A DNA stretch of 39,849 nucleotides from Firmicutes bacterium UBA3920. GTDB lineage: Bacteria; Bacillota; Clostridia; Caldicoprobacterales; Xylanivirgaceae. Position 1 is the stretch's first letter; each line of letters begins with the position of its first letter. The notes under the pieces are model-generated. The model was given only the letters and a program-made list of their open reading frames with translations, had not been told where the DNA came from and did no database searches. The DNA is taken from positions 34,864-74,712 of the forward strand of contig DGES01000129.1 of the NCBI GenBank assembly GCA_002386065.1, given 5' to 3'. The translations under genes and the position numbers were made by a program. This document shows positions 32,121-39,837 of the stretch, one piece after another.

Positions 32121-32573
32121 ATGAAATGGGATAGAGGTTTTACTCTTGTTGAATTCGTAGTGTCTCTATTTATATTGTCTTTACTTTTAAGTATAACTTA
32201 TACAAGTTTTTATATTGGAACAGATTCCTATGTGAGGAATATTGATGATTTAGAAATTCAAGGAAATATGAGATTTGCTGCATCTTTCATACACAATATG
32301 CTTTTGAATAGTGCTTTGGACGATATAGTCATTGGAAAAGATTTCAATGGCAATAATACTCTTCTAATTAAGAAGACTAAATTTTTTATACGTGGTGATA
32401 AACTGATGGTTGATCATAATTATAATGCTAGTTCTCCCAACCCCCTTGCAGATTATATTACTACATTTAAAGTAAGCAATGATGAAGGTTTAATATCTGT
32501 TGTTATGATAGGTGGTAAGGGAGATAATAGAGAGTTGCTATCAATAACTATTAAAGTATATCTTGGTGAATGA
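32121..32573 (+). CDS. prepilin-like protein 4 (PilW/GspJ-like)
   Basis: A 150-residue prepilin with leader MKWDRG before FTLVEFVVSLFILSLLLSIT, the most canonical signal of the set. The MRFAASFIHNMLLN helix after it resembles GspJ/PilW minor pilins. AAGGAG at 32101-32106 is 14 bases from ATG 32121, longer than usual; in-frame ATA codons lie closer, so the start codon may be unusual. Nine bases separate it from the previous stop. Confidence 0.78.
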   Translation: MKWDRGFTLVEFVVSLFILSLLLSITYTSFYIGTDSYVRNIDDLEIQGNMRFAASFIHNMLLNSALDDIVIGKDFNGNNTLLIKKTKFFIRGDKLMVDHNYNASSPNPLADYITTFKVSNDEGLISVVMIGGKGDNRELLSITIKVYLGE

Positions 32574-32574
32574 G

Positions 32575-33066
32575 ATGTTGTATGAGTGTTTTAATAGAGG
32601 ATTTGCCCTTGTCATTGTTGTGATTATAGTAGCTATATCGATTATTGTAGGTACCATACTTATGTCATTAGTGGTACAAAATTCTTGTATGAATTACGAT
32701 ATGGGCTGTTATATGACGTGTTATTATATGGCTTATGCTCAATTAATACATACATTAGAGATAATGCAGACTAATTTAGAGATTGTATTCACGGAATGCA
32801 ATAATTCCTTTGATTTCATAGATAGTTATAACGATTTAATGTCAAGTCTTGATATTATGCCACTAGATATGGAGGAAGATGTCTGTGTCAATACCATAAA
32901 AATAAAACTTGTAAAAAAAAGCGAAACATCACTTGAATATGAAATAGAAGTAAAAGCGAGTATGGAAGGGATCTCGAGAAGGTTTATAGCACAAGTAATT
33001 ATAGGATACTCACCAGAAAATATATTTGAAGAAATGTTTAAAATAATTAGTATAAAAGAGGTATAA
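32575..33066 (+). CDS. prepilin-like protein 5 (PilX/GspK-like)
   Basis: A 163-residue protein with leader MLYECFNRG before FALVIVVIIVAISIIVGTIL. It lacks the Glu at +5 (Ile instead), as is usual for PilX/GspK-type tip subunits. The rest contains four cysteines close to the membrane (residues about 34-47) and no recognised domain. GGTGA at 32565-32569 supports ATG 32575; an in-frame TTG/GTG start a few codons earlier is possible. Confidence 0.7.
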   Translation: MLYECFNRGFALVIVVIIVAISIIVGTILMSLVVQNSCMNYDMGCYMTCYYMAYAQLIHTLEIMQTNLEIVFTECNNSFDFIDSYNDLMSSLDIMPLDMEEDVCVNTIKIKLVKKSETSLEYEIEVKASMEGISRRFIAQVIIGYSPENIFEEMFKIISIKEV

Positions 33067-33067
33067 T

Positions 33068-33949
33068 ATGACTTGTTTAGAATGCTATTTTAAAAAAAAT
33101 AAAATTTCGATAGGAGCTTGTGAAGGAGATAATAAAGTAGTATTGTGTCAAATAAGAACTTGCAACAATGGTATAGCTGTGGAAGATATAATATGCTTTG
33201 AAGGTACTTTGACTCTTATAGAGAAGAAAATGCTTTATGACTATAATTTAGGAAAAACAAAAATAAATGTGGTTTTGCCCTCTGAGCTTATAATACAGAG
33301 TTATTTGGAACTCCCATATATGAATTCTAAGAATATTATTCAATATATAGAGTATGAATTACATCGTCTATATGATATTGATGCTGATTTGTATAGATTC
33401 TCTTATTTCCCACTTGGACTCAAACCCAATAATGAAAATAAATTCCAGCGGATATTGGCCATGGGTTTGCCAATTGCTGATATGAAGCAATATAAAATTA
33501 AACTCAATAGATTGGGTTTTAGAACAGTTTCTTTCATATCACCACTAGAAGCTCGTTTAATGATATTAAGACACATTGATGCTAAGATAGGTAAAGGAGT
33601 TACTCTCTGTCTTATATATATAGATGAAACGGTTATAGATATATTTTTCTATTGGCAGAATGATATCATTTCTACAGCTCATATAAAACTACCCAAAAAA
33701 CATTTGGACAAGGAACTTATAGGTATATTTGATTATTTTTCTATGGAGTATTATGATAAAATCATTCATAGTATTATTTTGACAGGTAATTGTAATGTAA
33801 TTGATAAATATATAGATTTTTTTAAAGAACTAGGTTATACAGCTATATGGTTGGATGGAGAGTTATTAGGAATAAGTCCTCTTTTAAAAGATGAATGTGA
33901 TTTACCTGCTTTTTACATAGATGCGTTGGGAGCTGCATTATATTTATAA
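33068..33949 (+). CDS. PilM-like pilus assembly protein
   Basis: A 293-residue protein with a PilM/GspL-like layout: VVLPSELIIQSYLELPYMNS, IIQYIEYELHRLYDIDADLYRFS and later ILTGNCNVID and FYIDALGAALYL, matching the actin-like fold that binds ATP and PilN in other species. The nucleotide motifs are weak. It follows the prepilin genes by one base, but no pilN or pilO comes after it; the next gene is aroK under its own promoter. The identification rests on general pattern and context. Confidence 0.65.
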   Translation: MTCLECYFKKNKISIGACEGDNKVVLCQIRTCNNGIAVEDIICFEGTLTLIEKKMLYDYNLGKTKINVVLPSELIIQSYLELPYMNSKNIIQYIEYELHRLYDIDADLYRFSYFPLGLKPNNENKFQRILAMGLPIADMKQYKIKLNRLGFRTVSFISPLEARLMILRHIDAKIGKGVTLCLIYIDETVIDIFFYWQNDIISTAHIKLPKKHLDKELIGIFDYFSMEYYDKIIHSIILTGNCNVIDKYIDFFKELGYTAIWLDGELLGISPLLKDECDLPAFYIDALGAALYL

Positions 33950-34007
33950 AAATATGAAACTAATATATTATCGTGGACTTAAAATACTTTATTTCAATTG
34001 TTTAAGA

Positions 34008-34016
34008 TGATATAAT
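34008..34016 (+). promoter_or_regulatory. candidate extended -10 promoter for aroK
   Basis: TGATATAAT (34008-34016) contains a perfect -10 hexamer with a TG extension; TTTATT at the -35 place is poor. It lies 34 bases before the aroK start. Confidence 0.5.
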
Positions 34017-34049
34017 CATAAAAATAAGCTGAAGGTTGGAGTATGTCAG

Positions 34050-34562
34050 ATGAAAAAGATATTTTTTATAGGATTTATGGGAACGGGAAAGACAACTATA
34101 GGGAAATTGGTATCGGATAAACTTAATTTAGATTTTATTGATACCGATTCTTTAATAGAAGAACGACTGAATATGCCCATTTCGAATATATTTGAAGAGT
34201 GGGGGGAAGAATATTTTAGGAAACTAGAGCATGATGTTATATGTAAAATTATAAAGAGTACAGAGGGGACGGTTATTGCTACAGGAGGTGGAACACCTCT
34301 ATATCATGGAAATTTACAACTTATGAAGAACAATGGATTAGTTATTGGACTAAATACATCACCTAAGGAACTTTGGCGAAGGTTGCAAGACTGTCAAGAA
34401 CGTCCCCTATTAAAACAGTATAATACCTATAAGAAATTCTGCAAATTATACAGGAATAGATCCAATATATATGCACAGGCCCATATTACAATTAAAACAG
34501 ATGGAAAATCATTAGAAGAGATAGTAAAGGAAGTAATTTCTTATGTATTTAAATTTTTTTAA
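34050..34562 (+). CDS. aroK: shikimate kinase
   Basis: A 170-residue P-loop kinase phosphorylating shikimate at O3. Walker A is GFMGTGKTT (residues 8-16), the shikimate-binding Asp and Arg are in DFIDTDSLIEE and EEYFRKLE, the glycine triplet is IATGGGTPL, and the lid arginine is in CQERPLL. AAGGTTGGAG precedes ATG 34050 at moderate spacing. It lies between the pilus cluster and aroQ. Confidence 0.95.
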   Translation: MKKIFFIGFMGTGKTTIGKLVSDKLNLDFIDTDSLIEERLNMPISNIFEEWGEEYFRKLEHDVICKIIKSTEGTVIATGGGTPLYHGNLQLMKNNGLVIGLNTSPKELWRRLQDCQERPLLKQYNTYKKFCKLYRNRSNIYAQAHITIKTDGKSLEEIVKEVISYVFKFF

Positions 34563-34794
34563 AAATATATGGTATTCACATATAGTTATATTAACTTGAA
34601 ATTTTATAAAGAAAGGTATATAAAACCCTATCAATATGTTAAAATTTAGTATAGTGATAGTCGTTTATTTTTTGAAGACAAAAAATTGTTGAAATTACAA
34701 ACCATTATAGAAAGCTACAAGAATTTGAGAGATTAAATAGAGTAGAATAGTTCTTATGTAAAATAGTATAAATTCAATATAAAATTATACTTGT

Positions 34795-34823
34795 TTGCGA
34801 ACTTTAGTTTATGATACTATTAT
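34795..34823 (+). promoter_or_regulatory. sigma-A type promoter for aroQ-efp
   Basis: TTGCGA (34795-34800), a 17-base spacer and TATTAT (34818-34823), about 28 bases before the aroQ start. The rest of the 288-base gap 34563-34794 is AT-rich, and I see nothing else in it. Confidence 0.6.
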
Positions 34824-34850
34824 ATAGTAGATGAAAGGTGTAATGCTATT

Positions 34851-35291
34851 ATGAATATATTGGTAATAAATGGTCCGAATTTAAATCTATTGGGTATCAG
34901 AGAACCTATTATTTATGGGAAATCATCGTTAGAAAGTTTAGAGGAAGTCTTGAATTCGTACGCCAAAGAGATAGGTGTGGAAATTCAATGTTTTCAGTCT
35001 AATAGTGAAGGTAGTTTGATAGATAAATTGCATTGGGCCATGGGGAAATTTGATGGTGTTATATTGAATGCTGGCGCATATACTCATTATAGTTATGCTA
35101 TAAGAGATGCTATAAGTGCCATAAATATACCTGTAATTGAAGTACATATATCAAATATCTATGCACGGGAAAGTTTTCGTCATAGTTCTGTGATAGCACC
35201 AGTGTGTATAGGGCAAATATCTGGTTTTGGCATTGAAAGTTATAAATTGGCATTAAAATTTTTTAAAGACTTAAAGGAAGTTGAAAGATAA
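34851..35291 (+). CDS. aroQ: type II 3-dehydroquinate dehydratase
   Basis: A 146-residue small type II dehydroquinase. The motifs are NGPNLNLLGIREPIIYG with the catalytic Arg and Tyr, QSNSEGSLIDKLHWA, NAGAYTHYSYAIRDAI, and EVHISNIYARESFRHSS with the catalytic His. GSPVCIGQISGFG-like VCIGQISGFGIESY ends it. AAAGGTG precedes ATG 34851. It is 30 bases upstream of efp, as in many Firmicutes where aroQ, a peptidase and efp are adjacent (the peptidase is absent here). Confidence 0.95.
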   Translation: MNILVINGPNLNLLGIREPIIYGKSSLESLEEVLNSYAKEIGVEIQCFQSNSEGSLIDKLHWAMGKFDGVILNAGAYTHYSYAIRDAISAINIPVIEVHISNIYARESFRHSSVIAPVCIGQISGFGIESYKLALKFFKDLKEVER

Positions 35292-35321
35292 AGTTATAAA
35301 ATTGAAAGAGAGGTAGATTTG

Positions 35322-35879
35322 ATGATTGCAGCAGGTGATTTTAGAAAAGGTATGACTGTGGAAATTGATGGAGAAGTTTGTGTAATAGTCGATTTCCAGC
35401 ATGTTAAACCGGGTAAAGGAGCGGCTTTTGTTAGAACTAAAATAAGGAATATAATGACTGGAGTTATAGTTGAGAGAACATTTAATCCATCTGAGAAATT
35501 TCCTAGAGCTCATATTGAAACAAAAGAAATGCAATATCTATATAATGACGGTACTTTATATTATTTTATGGATACACAGACATATGAGCAAATTCCCCTT
35601 GACAAAGAGCAAGTAGAGGAAGCCATGAAATATGTGAAAGAAAATATGAATGTAATGATAAAATTTTATCAAGGGAATCCATTTTCAGTTGAACCTCCTA
35701 ACTTTGTAGAATTAGAAGTTGTGGAAACTGAACCAGGTGTTCGAGGGGATACAGCTAGCGGGGGTTCGAAACCGGCGACTTTAGAAACAGGTGCAGTGAT
35801 AAATGTTCCTCTATTTATAAACAAAGGGGATACGATTCGAATTGATACTCGTACTGATGAGTATATAGAAAGAGTATAA
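35322..35879 (+). CDS. efp: translation elongation factor P
   Basis: A 185-residue tRNA-shaped factor that rescues ribosomes stalled at polyproline. Three beta-barrel domains are expected; the ribosome-reaching loop is KPGKGAAFVRTKIRN with the modifiable Lys32. The C-terminal signature GDTASGGSKPATLETGAVINVP and TIRIDTRTDEYIERV is intact. ATG 35322 is chosen over the adjacent TTG 35319, given AGAGAGG at 35306-35312. Confidence 0.97.
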   Translation: MIAAGDFRKGMTVEIDGEVCVIVDFQHVKPGKGAAFVRTKIRNIMTGVIVERTFNPSEKFPRAHIETKEMQYLYNDGTLYYFMDTQTYEQIPLDKEQVEEAMKYVKENMNVMIKFYQGNPFSVEPPNFVELEVVETEPGVRGDTASGGSKPATLETGAVINVPLFINKGDTIRIDTRTDEYIERV

Positions 35880-35922
35880 TGGGAATATTCTATAATGAAA
35901 TCTTTATTGGGAGGGAAATATT

Positions 35923-36348
35923 ATGAATGATCTTCAACAAAAGATATCTTACTTAAAAGGTTTGGCAGATGGATTAGGTATGAAATGTGAAACGAAAGAA
36001 GATAAGGTTATATTTGGAATATTAGATCTACTTGAAGAACTAGTTGATTGTATTGGACAGTTAGATGCTTCATATTCTGAGTTGGATGATTATGTAGAAG
36101 CTATGGATGAAGATCTTGCATTGTTAGAAGAGATGATGTACGATGATTATGACGATTATGACGATTTTGATGAAGATGAATATATGGAATTTATCTGTCC
36201 TAATTGTCGTCAAGCAGTATATATAGACTATGATAATGACGATATTATTTGTCCTAATTGTAAGTATGTCGTTTATTCTGCTAGTGAGGATGAATATGAA
36301 GAGATTGATAACGATGAATATGATGGTGAGCATGATAGTGATGAATGA
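35923..36348 (+). CDS. acidic zinc-ribbon protein (CD1247 N-terminal-like)
   Basis: A 141-residue protein. Residues 1-70 are a helical domain (LQQKISYLKGLADGLGMK, FGILDLLEELVDCIGQLDAS) matching a conserved clostridial family known only as CD1247 N-terminal-like. An Asp/Tyr/Glu tract DDYDDYDDFDEDEYME follows, then a zinc ribbon with paired CPNC motifs (about 88-112) and a second acidic tail. Function is unknown. Location between efp and spoIIIAA recurs in Clostridia to my recollection. The extreme acidity suggests binding to a basic protein or mimicry of nucleic acid, which is conjecture. Confidence 0.8.
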   Translation: MNDLQQKISYLKGLADGLGMKCETKEDKVIFGILDLLEELVDCIGQLDASYSELDDYVEAMDEDLALLEEMMYDDYDDYDDFDEDEYMEFICPNCRQAVYIDYDNDDIICPNCKYVVYSASEDEYEEIDNDEYDGEHDSDE

Positions 36349-36360
36349 AGATGATATTGG

Positions 36361-36408
36361 ATATTAAAGGGGAGTCGGTTAAATATTTAACCGACTCCCC
36401 TTTAATAT
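36361..36408. terminator. 48-bp perfect palindrome, probable two-way terminator
   Basis: The 24 bases 36361-36384 are exactly inverted at 36385-36408. The GC-rich core AAAGGGGAGTCGGTT folds into a very stable RNA hairpin flanked by A-rich and T-rich sides on both strands (TTTAATATTTT on the plus strand), so it likely terminates the aroQ-efp operon before spoIIIAA. Confidence 0.85.
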
Positions 36409-36448
36409 TTTAAATATAACTTTTTTAAAAAAGTTATATTTAAAATAT
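36405..36448. repeat. 44-bp perfect AT-rich palindrome overlapping the previous one
   Basis: The 22 bases 36405-36426 are exactly inverted at 36427-36448, centred on TTTTTTAAAAAA. It shares bases 36405-36408 with the 48-bp palindrome. Its right arm carries the -35 of the predicted sigma-E promoter. Confidence 0.85.
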
Positions 36449-36462
36449 GTATTACATACATA
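36434..36462 (+). promoter_or_regulatory. candidate sigma-E promoter of spoIIIA
   Basis: TTATATT at 36434-36440 and CATACATA at 36455-36462, with 14 bases between, resemble the sigma-E consensus (about ATATT, 14-15 bases, CATACAnT). spoIIIA is sigma-E controlled in Bacillus. The expected start point is about 20 bases before the ribosome site. Confidence 0.6.
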
Positions 36463-36485
36463 TTAGTAAAAGGAGGACGAGTTCT

Positions 36486-37457
36486 ATGTTAAATTTATTA
36501 GAAACAATTTTATATATGATGCCAGAGGAACTTCAAAATATAATATCTTCAATTCCCAGTTTTTTATCAGACGATTTAGAGGAGATAAGAATAAGGGAAC
36601 TGCGTCCCCTTTCAATCATTAGTGGTGGAAAAAACTATTATATAGATAAGTATGGCAATCCATGCCTATCACCAACTCATGGGTATATTGTGACAAACGA
36701 ACAAACACAAAGAATTTTACAATTGATCTCAAATTATTCAATATATGCCTTAGAGGATGAGCTACGCAATGGCTATATAACTTTAAAAGGAGGTTTTAGG
36801 GTAGGATTAGCAGGACAAACTGTCTTAGAAAATGGAAAAATAAAGACGTTTAAAAATATAAACTCTTTTAATTTCAGAATATCTAGAGAGATAAAGGGGG
36901 TAGCAGATAAAGTTATGCCAATGATAATTGAATCAGATCAAATTATGGATACCCTTATAATATCTCCTCCAGGGATGGGGAAAACAACTTTATTGCGTGA
37001 TATCGCGAGGCAACTTAGTAACGGTTTTGAAGATTTTGAAGGAGTGAAGGTATCAATTGTAGATGAGCGTTCTGAAATTTCGGGGAGTTATAAAGGGATT
37101 CCACAAAATGATATTGGTTATCAAACTGATATTTTGGATGCTTGTCCTAAGGCGGAAGGGATTATGCTTCTAATACGTTCAATGTCTCCAGATGTGATTA
37201 TAACTGATGAGATAGGAAGAAATGAGGATATAAAATCCATTGAAGAAGCTATAAATGCGGGGGTAAGAATTATAACTACTGCTCATGGTAAGGACTTAAA
37301 TGATACCTTAAGTCGTCCAACTCTTAAAAATGTGGTTGAGAGCGGTTTTTTTCATAGAATTTTAATTTTGGGTAATTCGAAAGGCATAGGGACACTAGAG
37401 AAGGTATATGATGGTAGAAATATGAAAGAATTATTGTTATGTCCAATTAAATTATAG
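36486..37457 (+). CDS. spoIIIAA: stage III sporulation protein AA, ATPase
   Basis: A 323-residue secretion-type ATPase of the SpoIIIA-SpoIIQ channel between mother cell and forespore. Walker A is SPPGMGKTTLL with Lys166, then VSIVDERSEISG, Walker B DVIITDEIG and the ITTAHGKDL segment. AAAGGAGG at 36468-36475 selects ATG 36486 over an upstream in-frame codon at 36447 that would lie inside the promoter and palindrome. spoIIIAB starts 15 bases after the stop. Confidence 0.95.
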   Translation: MLNLLETILYMMPEELQNIISSIPSFLSDDLEEIRIRELRPLSIISGGKNYYIDKYGNPCLSPTHGYIVTNEQTQRILQLISNYSIYALEDELRNGYITLKGGFRVGLAGQTVLENGKIKTFKNINSFNFRISREIKGVADKVMPMIIESDQIMDTLIISPPGMGKTTLLRDIARQLSNGFEDFEGVKVSIVDERSEISGSYKGIPQNDIGYQTDILDACPKAEGIMLLIRSMSPDVIITDEIGRNEDIKSIEEAINAGVRIITTAHGKDLNDTLSRPTLKNVVESGFFHRILILGNSKGIGTLEKVYDGRNMKELLLCPIKL

Positions 37458-37471
37458 TGGGGGAGTATAGT

Positions 37472-37993
37472 ATGTTTTTGAAACTATTATTAAATATAGT
37501 TATAATCTGCTGTTCTAGTTCTTTAGGAAATAAACTTGCCAATAGATATGTTTATAGAATAAGAGATATACGCACATTGCAGATATGTTTTGCTAAATTA
37601 GAGACAGAGATACTTTATTACAGCACATTTCTTCCAGACGCATTGGAAAATGTAGGTAAAACCACAAAAGATGGAGTAGGCAGATTTTTATTTGATGTAT
37701 CTAAAAATTTAAAAGATAAAAATAGTTCTAGTATAGAAGAGTCTTGGAGTATGGCTTTGGAGAGGAGCAGAGAATATCTAAAGCTTGCAGACGATGATTA
37801 TGACGTAATAGAAAGATTTGGATGTCAATTAGGTGTAGCTGATAGAACTAGCCAAAGACAGCTATTTGAAATAATCCAATTACAACTTAAAAAGCAGGAA
37901 AAAAAGGCAGAAGAGGAGAGGGCTAGATATGAGAACATGTACAGAAGTTTGGGTTTTTTATCAGGACTTACCATTGTAATTATACTGTTTTGA
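37472..37993 (+). CDS. spoIIIAB: stage III sporulation protein AB
   Basis: A 173-residue protein with hydrophobic ends: an N-terminal membrane segment (FLKLLLNIVIICCSSSLG) and a C-terminal one (SLGFLSGLTIVIILF), with a helical middle (LRTLQ-like IRTLQICFAKLETEILY, KKQEKKAEEERARYENMYRS). This is the GspF-like platform partner of SpoIIIAA. ATG 37472 follows GTGGGGGAG; the in-frame GTG at 37457 is part of that site. Confidence 0.93.
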   Translation: MFLKLLLNIVIICCSSSLGNKLANRYVYRIRDIRTLQICFAKLETEILYYSTFLPDALENVGKTTKDGVGRFLFDVSKNLKDKNSSSIEESWSMALERSREYLKLADDDYDVIERFGCQLGVADRTSQRQLFEIIQLQLKKQEKKAEEERARYENMYRSLGFLSGLTIVIILF

Positions 37994-38008
37994 CAGGAGG
38001 AACTTTAA

Positions 38009-38212
38009 ATGAGCATAAGTATAGATATACTCTTTAAGATTGCAGCAATAGGAATATTGGTTACTGTATTGAATCAAGTCCTATTGAATGCAGGCAGAGA
38101 GGAGATAGCCATGATGGTGACTATATCGGGTATAGTTATTGTGTTACTTATGGTTGTAAATCTTATAAGCAATCTCTTCAATAATGTGAGGAATATATTT
38201 CAACTGTATTGA
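38009..38212 (+). CDS. spoIIIAC: stage III sporulation protein AC
   Basis: A 67-residue two-helix membrane protein. The segments IDILFKIAAIGILVTVLNQV and IAMMVTISGIVIVLLMVVNL are joined by the conserved NAGREE turn. Length matches the family. ACAGGAGGAAC precedes the ATG. It is part of the SpoIIIA channel operon. Confidence 0.95.
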   Translation: MSISIDILFKIAAIGILVTVLNQVLLNAGREEIAMMVTISGIVIVLLMVVNLISNLFNNVRNIFQLY

Positions 38213-38225
38213 AGGAGCAGATACT

Positions 38226-38618
38226 ATGGAGATATTTCAAATAGTGTCCATAGGCTTGATGGCGACTATAATAATTCTCATGTTAAGAGTTCAAAATCCA
38301 GAATTAGCTACTTTGGTAAGTATAGTTGCAGGAATAATAATATTTATGTTTGTAATAAGTAAATTTTCAATAAATATAAACTCAATAATACAAATGGTAA
38401 GTCGATCTAAACTTGAAAATATATATGTGATGACAATATTCAAAGTAGTAGGAATTGCCTATATAGCTGAATTTGCTTCCCAGATATGTAAAGATGCAGG
38501 TGAAGAAGCCATTGGGAAAAAGATCGAGTTAGGGGGTAAGATATTAATTATGAATTTGAGCATACCTATATTAGCTGCCCTTATGGATTTAATCTTCAGT
38601 ATTATTAATGATATTTAA
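38226..38618 (+). CDS. spoIIIAD: stage III sporulation protein AD
   Basis: A 130-residue membrane protein related to SpoIIIAC, with helices at about 5-22, 29-48, 68-85 and 100-125. The signature IAEFASQICKDAGEEAIGKKIELGGKI is intact. AAGGAGCAG precedes ATG 38226. It sits 13 bases after spoIIIAC and 11 bases before spoIIIAE. Confidence 0.95.
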   Translation: MEIFQIVSIGLMATIIILMLRVQNPELATLVSIVAGIIIFMFVISKFSININSIIQMVSRSKLENIYVMTIFKVVGIAYIAEFASQICKDAGEEAIGKKIELGGKILIMNLSIPILAALMDLIFSIINDI

Positions 38619-38629
38619 GGTGTGAATAT

Positions 38630-39832
38630 ATGAAAAAAATATTTTTAATTATGGTAATTGTGTTGTTTATGTTTCTAGTGTCACCTGCAAAGGCTGGTTT
38701 TGATAATCCTTACATTAATAATAAAATAGATGTATTAGATGAAGATATAATATTAGAAAATATTGATATGATAGATACATTGAGTTGGGATGAGCTATTA
38801 AGAGATATAAACGAAATAGATGATATATCAATGGATAAGAGAATAAAGGCTAAAGAACTTATAAAAGATATCGCCTTAGGTGATAAAAAGTTATCTCTAG
38901 TTGAAGTTATAGAAAGAGTCAGATCTATTTTGTTGGAGGAAATACAATATAACTATAAATTAATTATAGAATTGATTGTAATTGCTATACTTTGTGGTGT
39001 TATAAATATATTGACAGATTCATTTGAAAATGCATCTATAGGAGAGATTGGATATTTTACTTGTTATATAACGGTTGTAGTTATCATATTTAAAAATTTA
39101 TTATATGTTTTAGATATGAGTGAAAAAGTTATTGATAATATGGTGCGATTTATGCATATTGTATTTCCAAGTCTTTTAGCTTTAATATTGACAACTGGAG
39201 GCGTTACTACATCGTCAATTCTACAACCTGCATTTATGTTTGCTGCAGGTTTTGTAGGGCCATTTTTAAAAAATGTAATGCTACCTTTAATATTACTCTC
39301 GGCAGTTTTATCTATAATCTCATACATAGGATATGATTCTAAACTTACAAAACTTAATGAATTAGTGAAGAGTCTATGTTCGTGGATCCTAGGGATAACG
39401 TTTACCATTCTTACTGGTGTAATAGTAATACAAGGTATAATGTCAACTACATTTGATGGGATATCCATAAGGACTACTAAATATGCAATAGAGAACTTTA
39501 TACCTGTAGTGGGAGGACTTTTTTCACAGACTGTAGATACTATAATAGGATGTTCTATGATTGTAAAAAATGCTGTAGGAGTAGCAGGTCTATTTATGAT
39601 AATAATGATCTGTTTAATTCCTTGTATTAAGATATTTACTATATCGTTAGTATATAAAATAACTGGTGCTCTTATAGAATTAATATCCGATAAGCGTATT
39701 GCAAACTGTTTAGCTGATATGGGAAATATATTGAGCATTTTATTGATTACAGTATTAGGGATTGCATTAGTTTTTTTCATTATTATATCTATGATGATAG
39801 CTGCAGGTAATGCTATTTTTTTTATGAGGTAG
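38630..39832 (+). CDS. spoIIIAE: stage III sporulation protein AE
   Basis: A 400-residue polytopic protein with a cleavable signal peptide (KKIFLIMVIVLFMFLVSPAKA), a soluble stretch to about residue 110 and about seven or eight membrane helices. Family segments FPSLLALILTTGGVTTSSIL and RTTKYAIENFIPVVGGLFSQ and VKNAVGVAGLF are present. It is complete here. Confidence 0.95.
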   Translation: MKKIFLIMVIVLFMFLVSPAKAGFDNPYINNKIDVLDEDIILENIDMIDTLSWDELLRDINEIDDISMDKRIKAKELIKDIALGDKKLSLVEVIERVRSILLEEIQYNYKLIIELIVIAILCGVINILTDSFENASIGEIGYFTCYITVVVIIFKNLLYVLDMSEKVIDNMVRFMHIVFPSLLALILTTGGVTTSSILQPAFMFAAGFVGPFLKNVMLPLILLSAVLSIISYIGYDSKLTKLNELVKSLCSWILGITFTILTGVIVIQGIMSTTFDGISIRTTKYAIENFIPVVGGLFSQTVDTIIGCSMIVKNAVGVAGLFMIIMICLIPCIKIFTISLVYKITGALIELISDKRIANCLADMGNILSILLITVLGIALVFFIIISMMIAAGNAIFFMR

Positions 39833-39837
39833 GTGAA

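Noticed and set aside
35763..35773. GGTTCGAAACC looks like a tRNA T-arm
   Set aside because: It lies inside efp in frame, and there is no matching acceptor, anticodon or D arm around it.
39064..39780. 238-codon open frame on the minus strand opposite spoIIIAE
   Set aside because: It is the shadow of a membrane-protein gene; its composition is a mirror of hydrophobic codons, and there is no ribosome site or family match.
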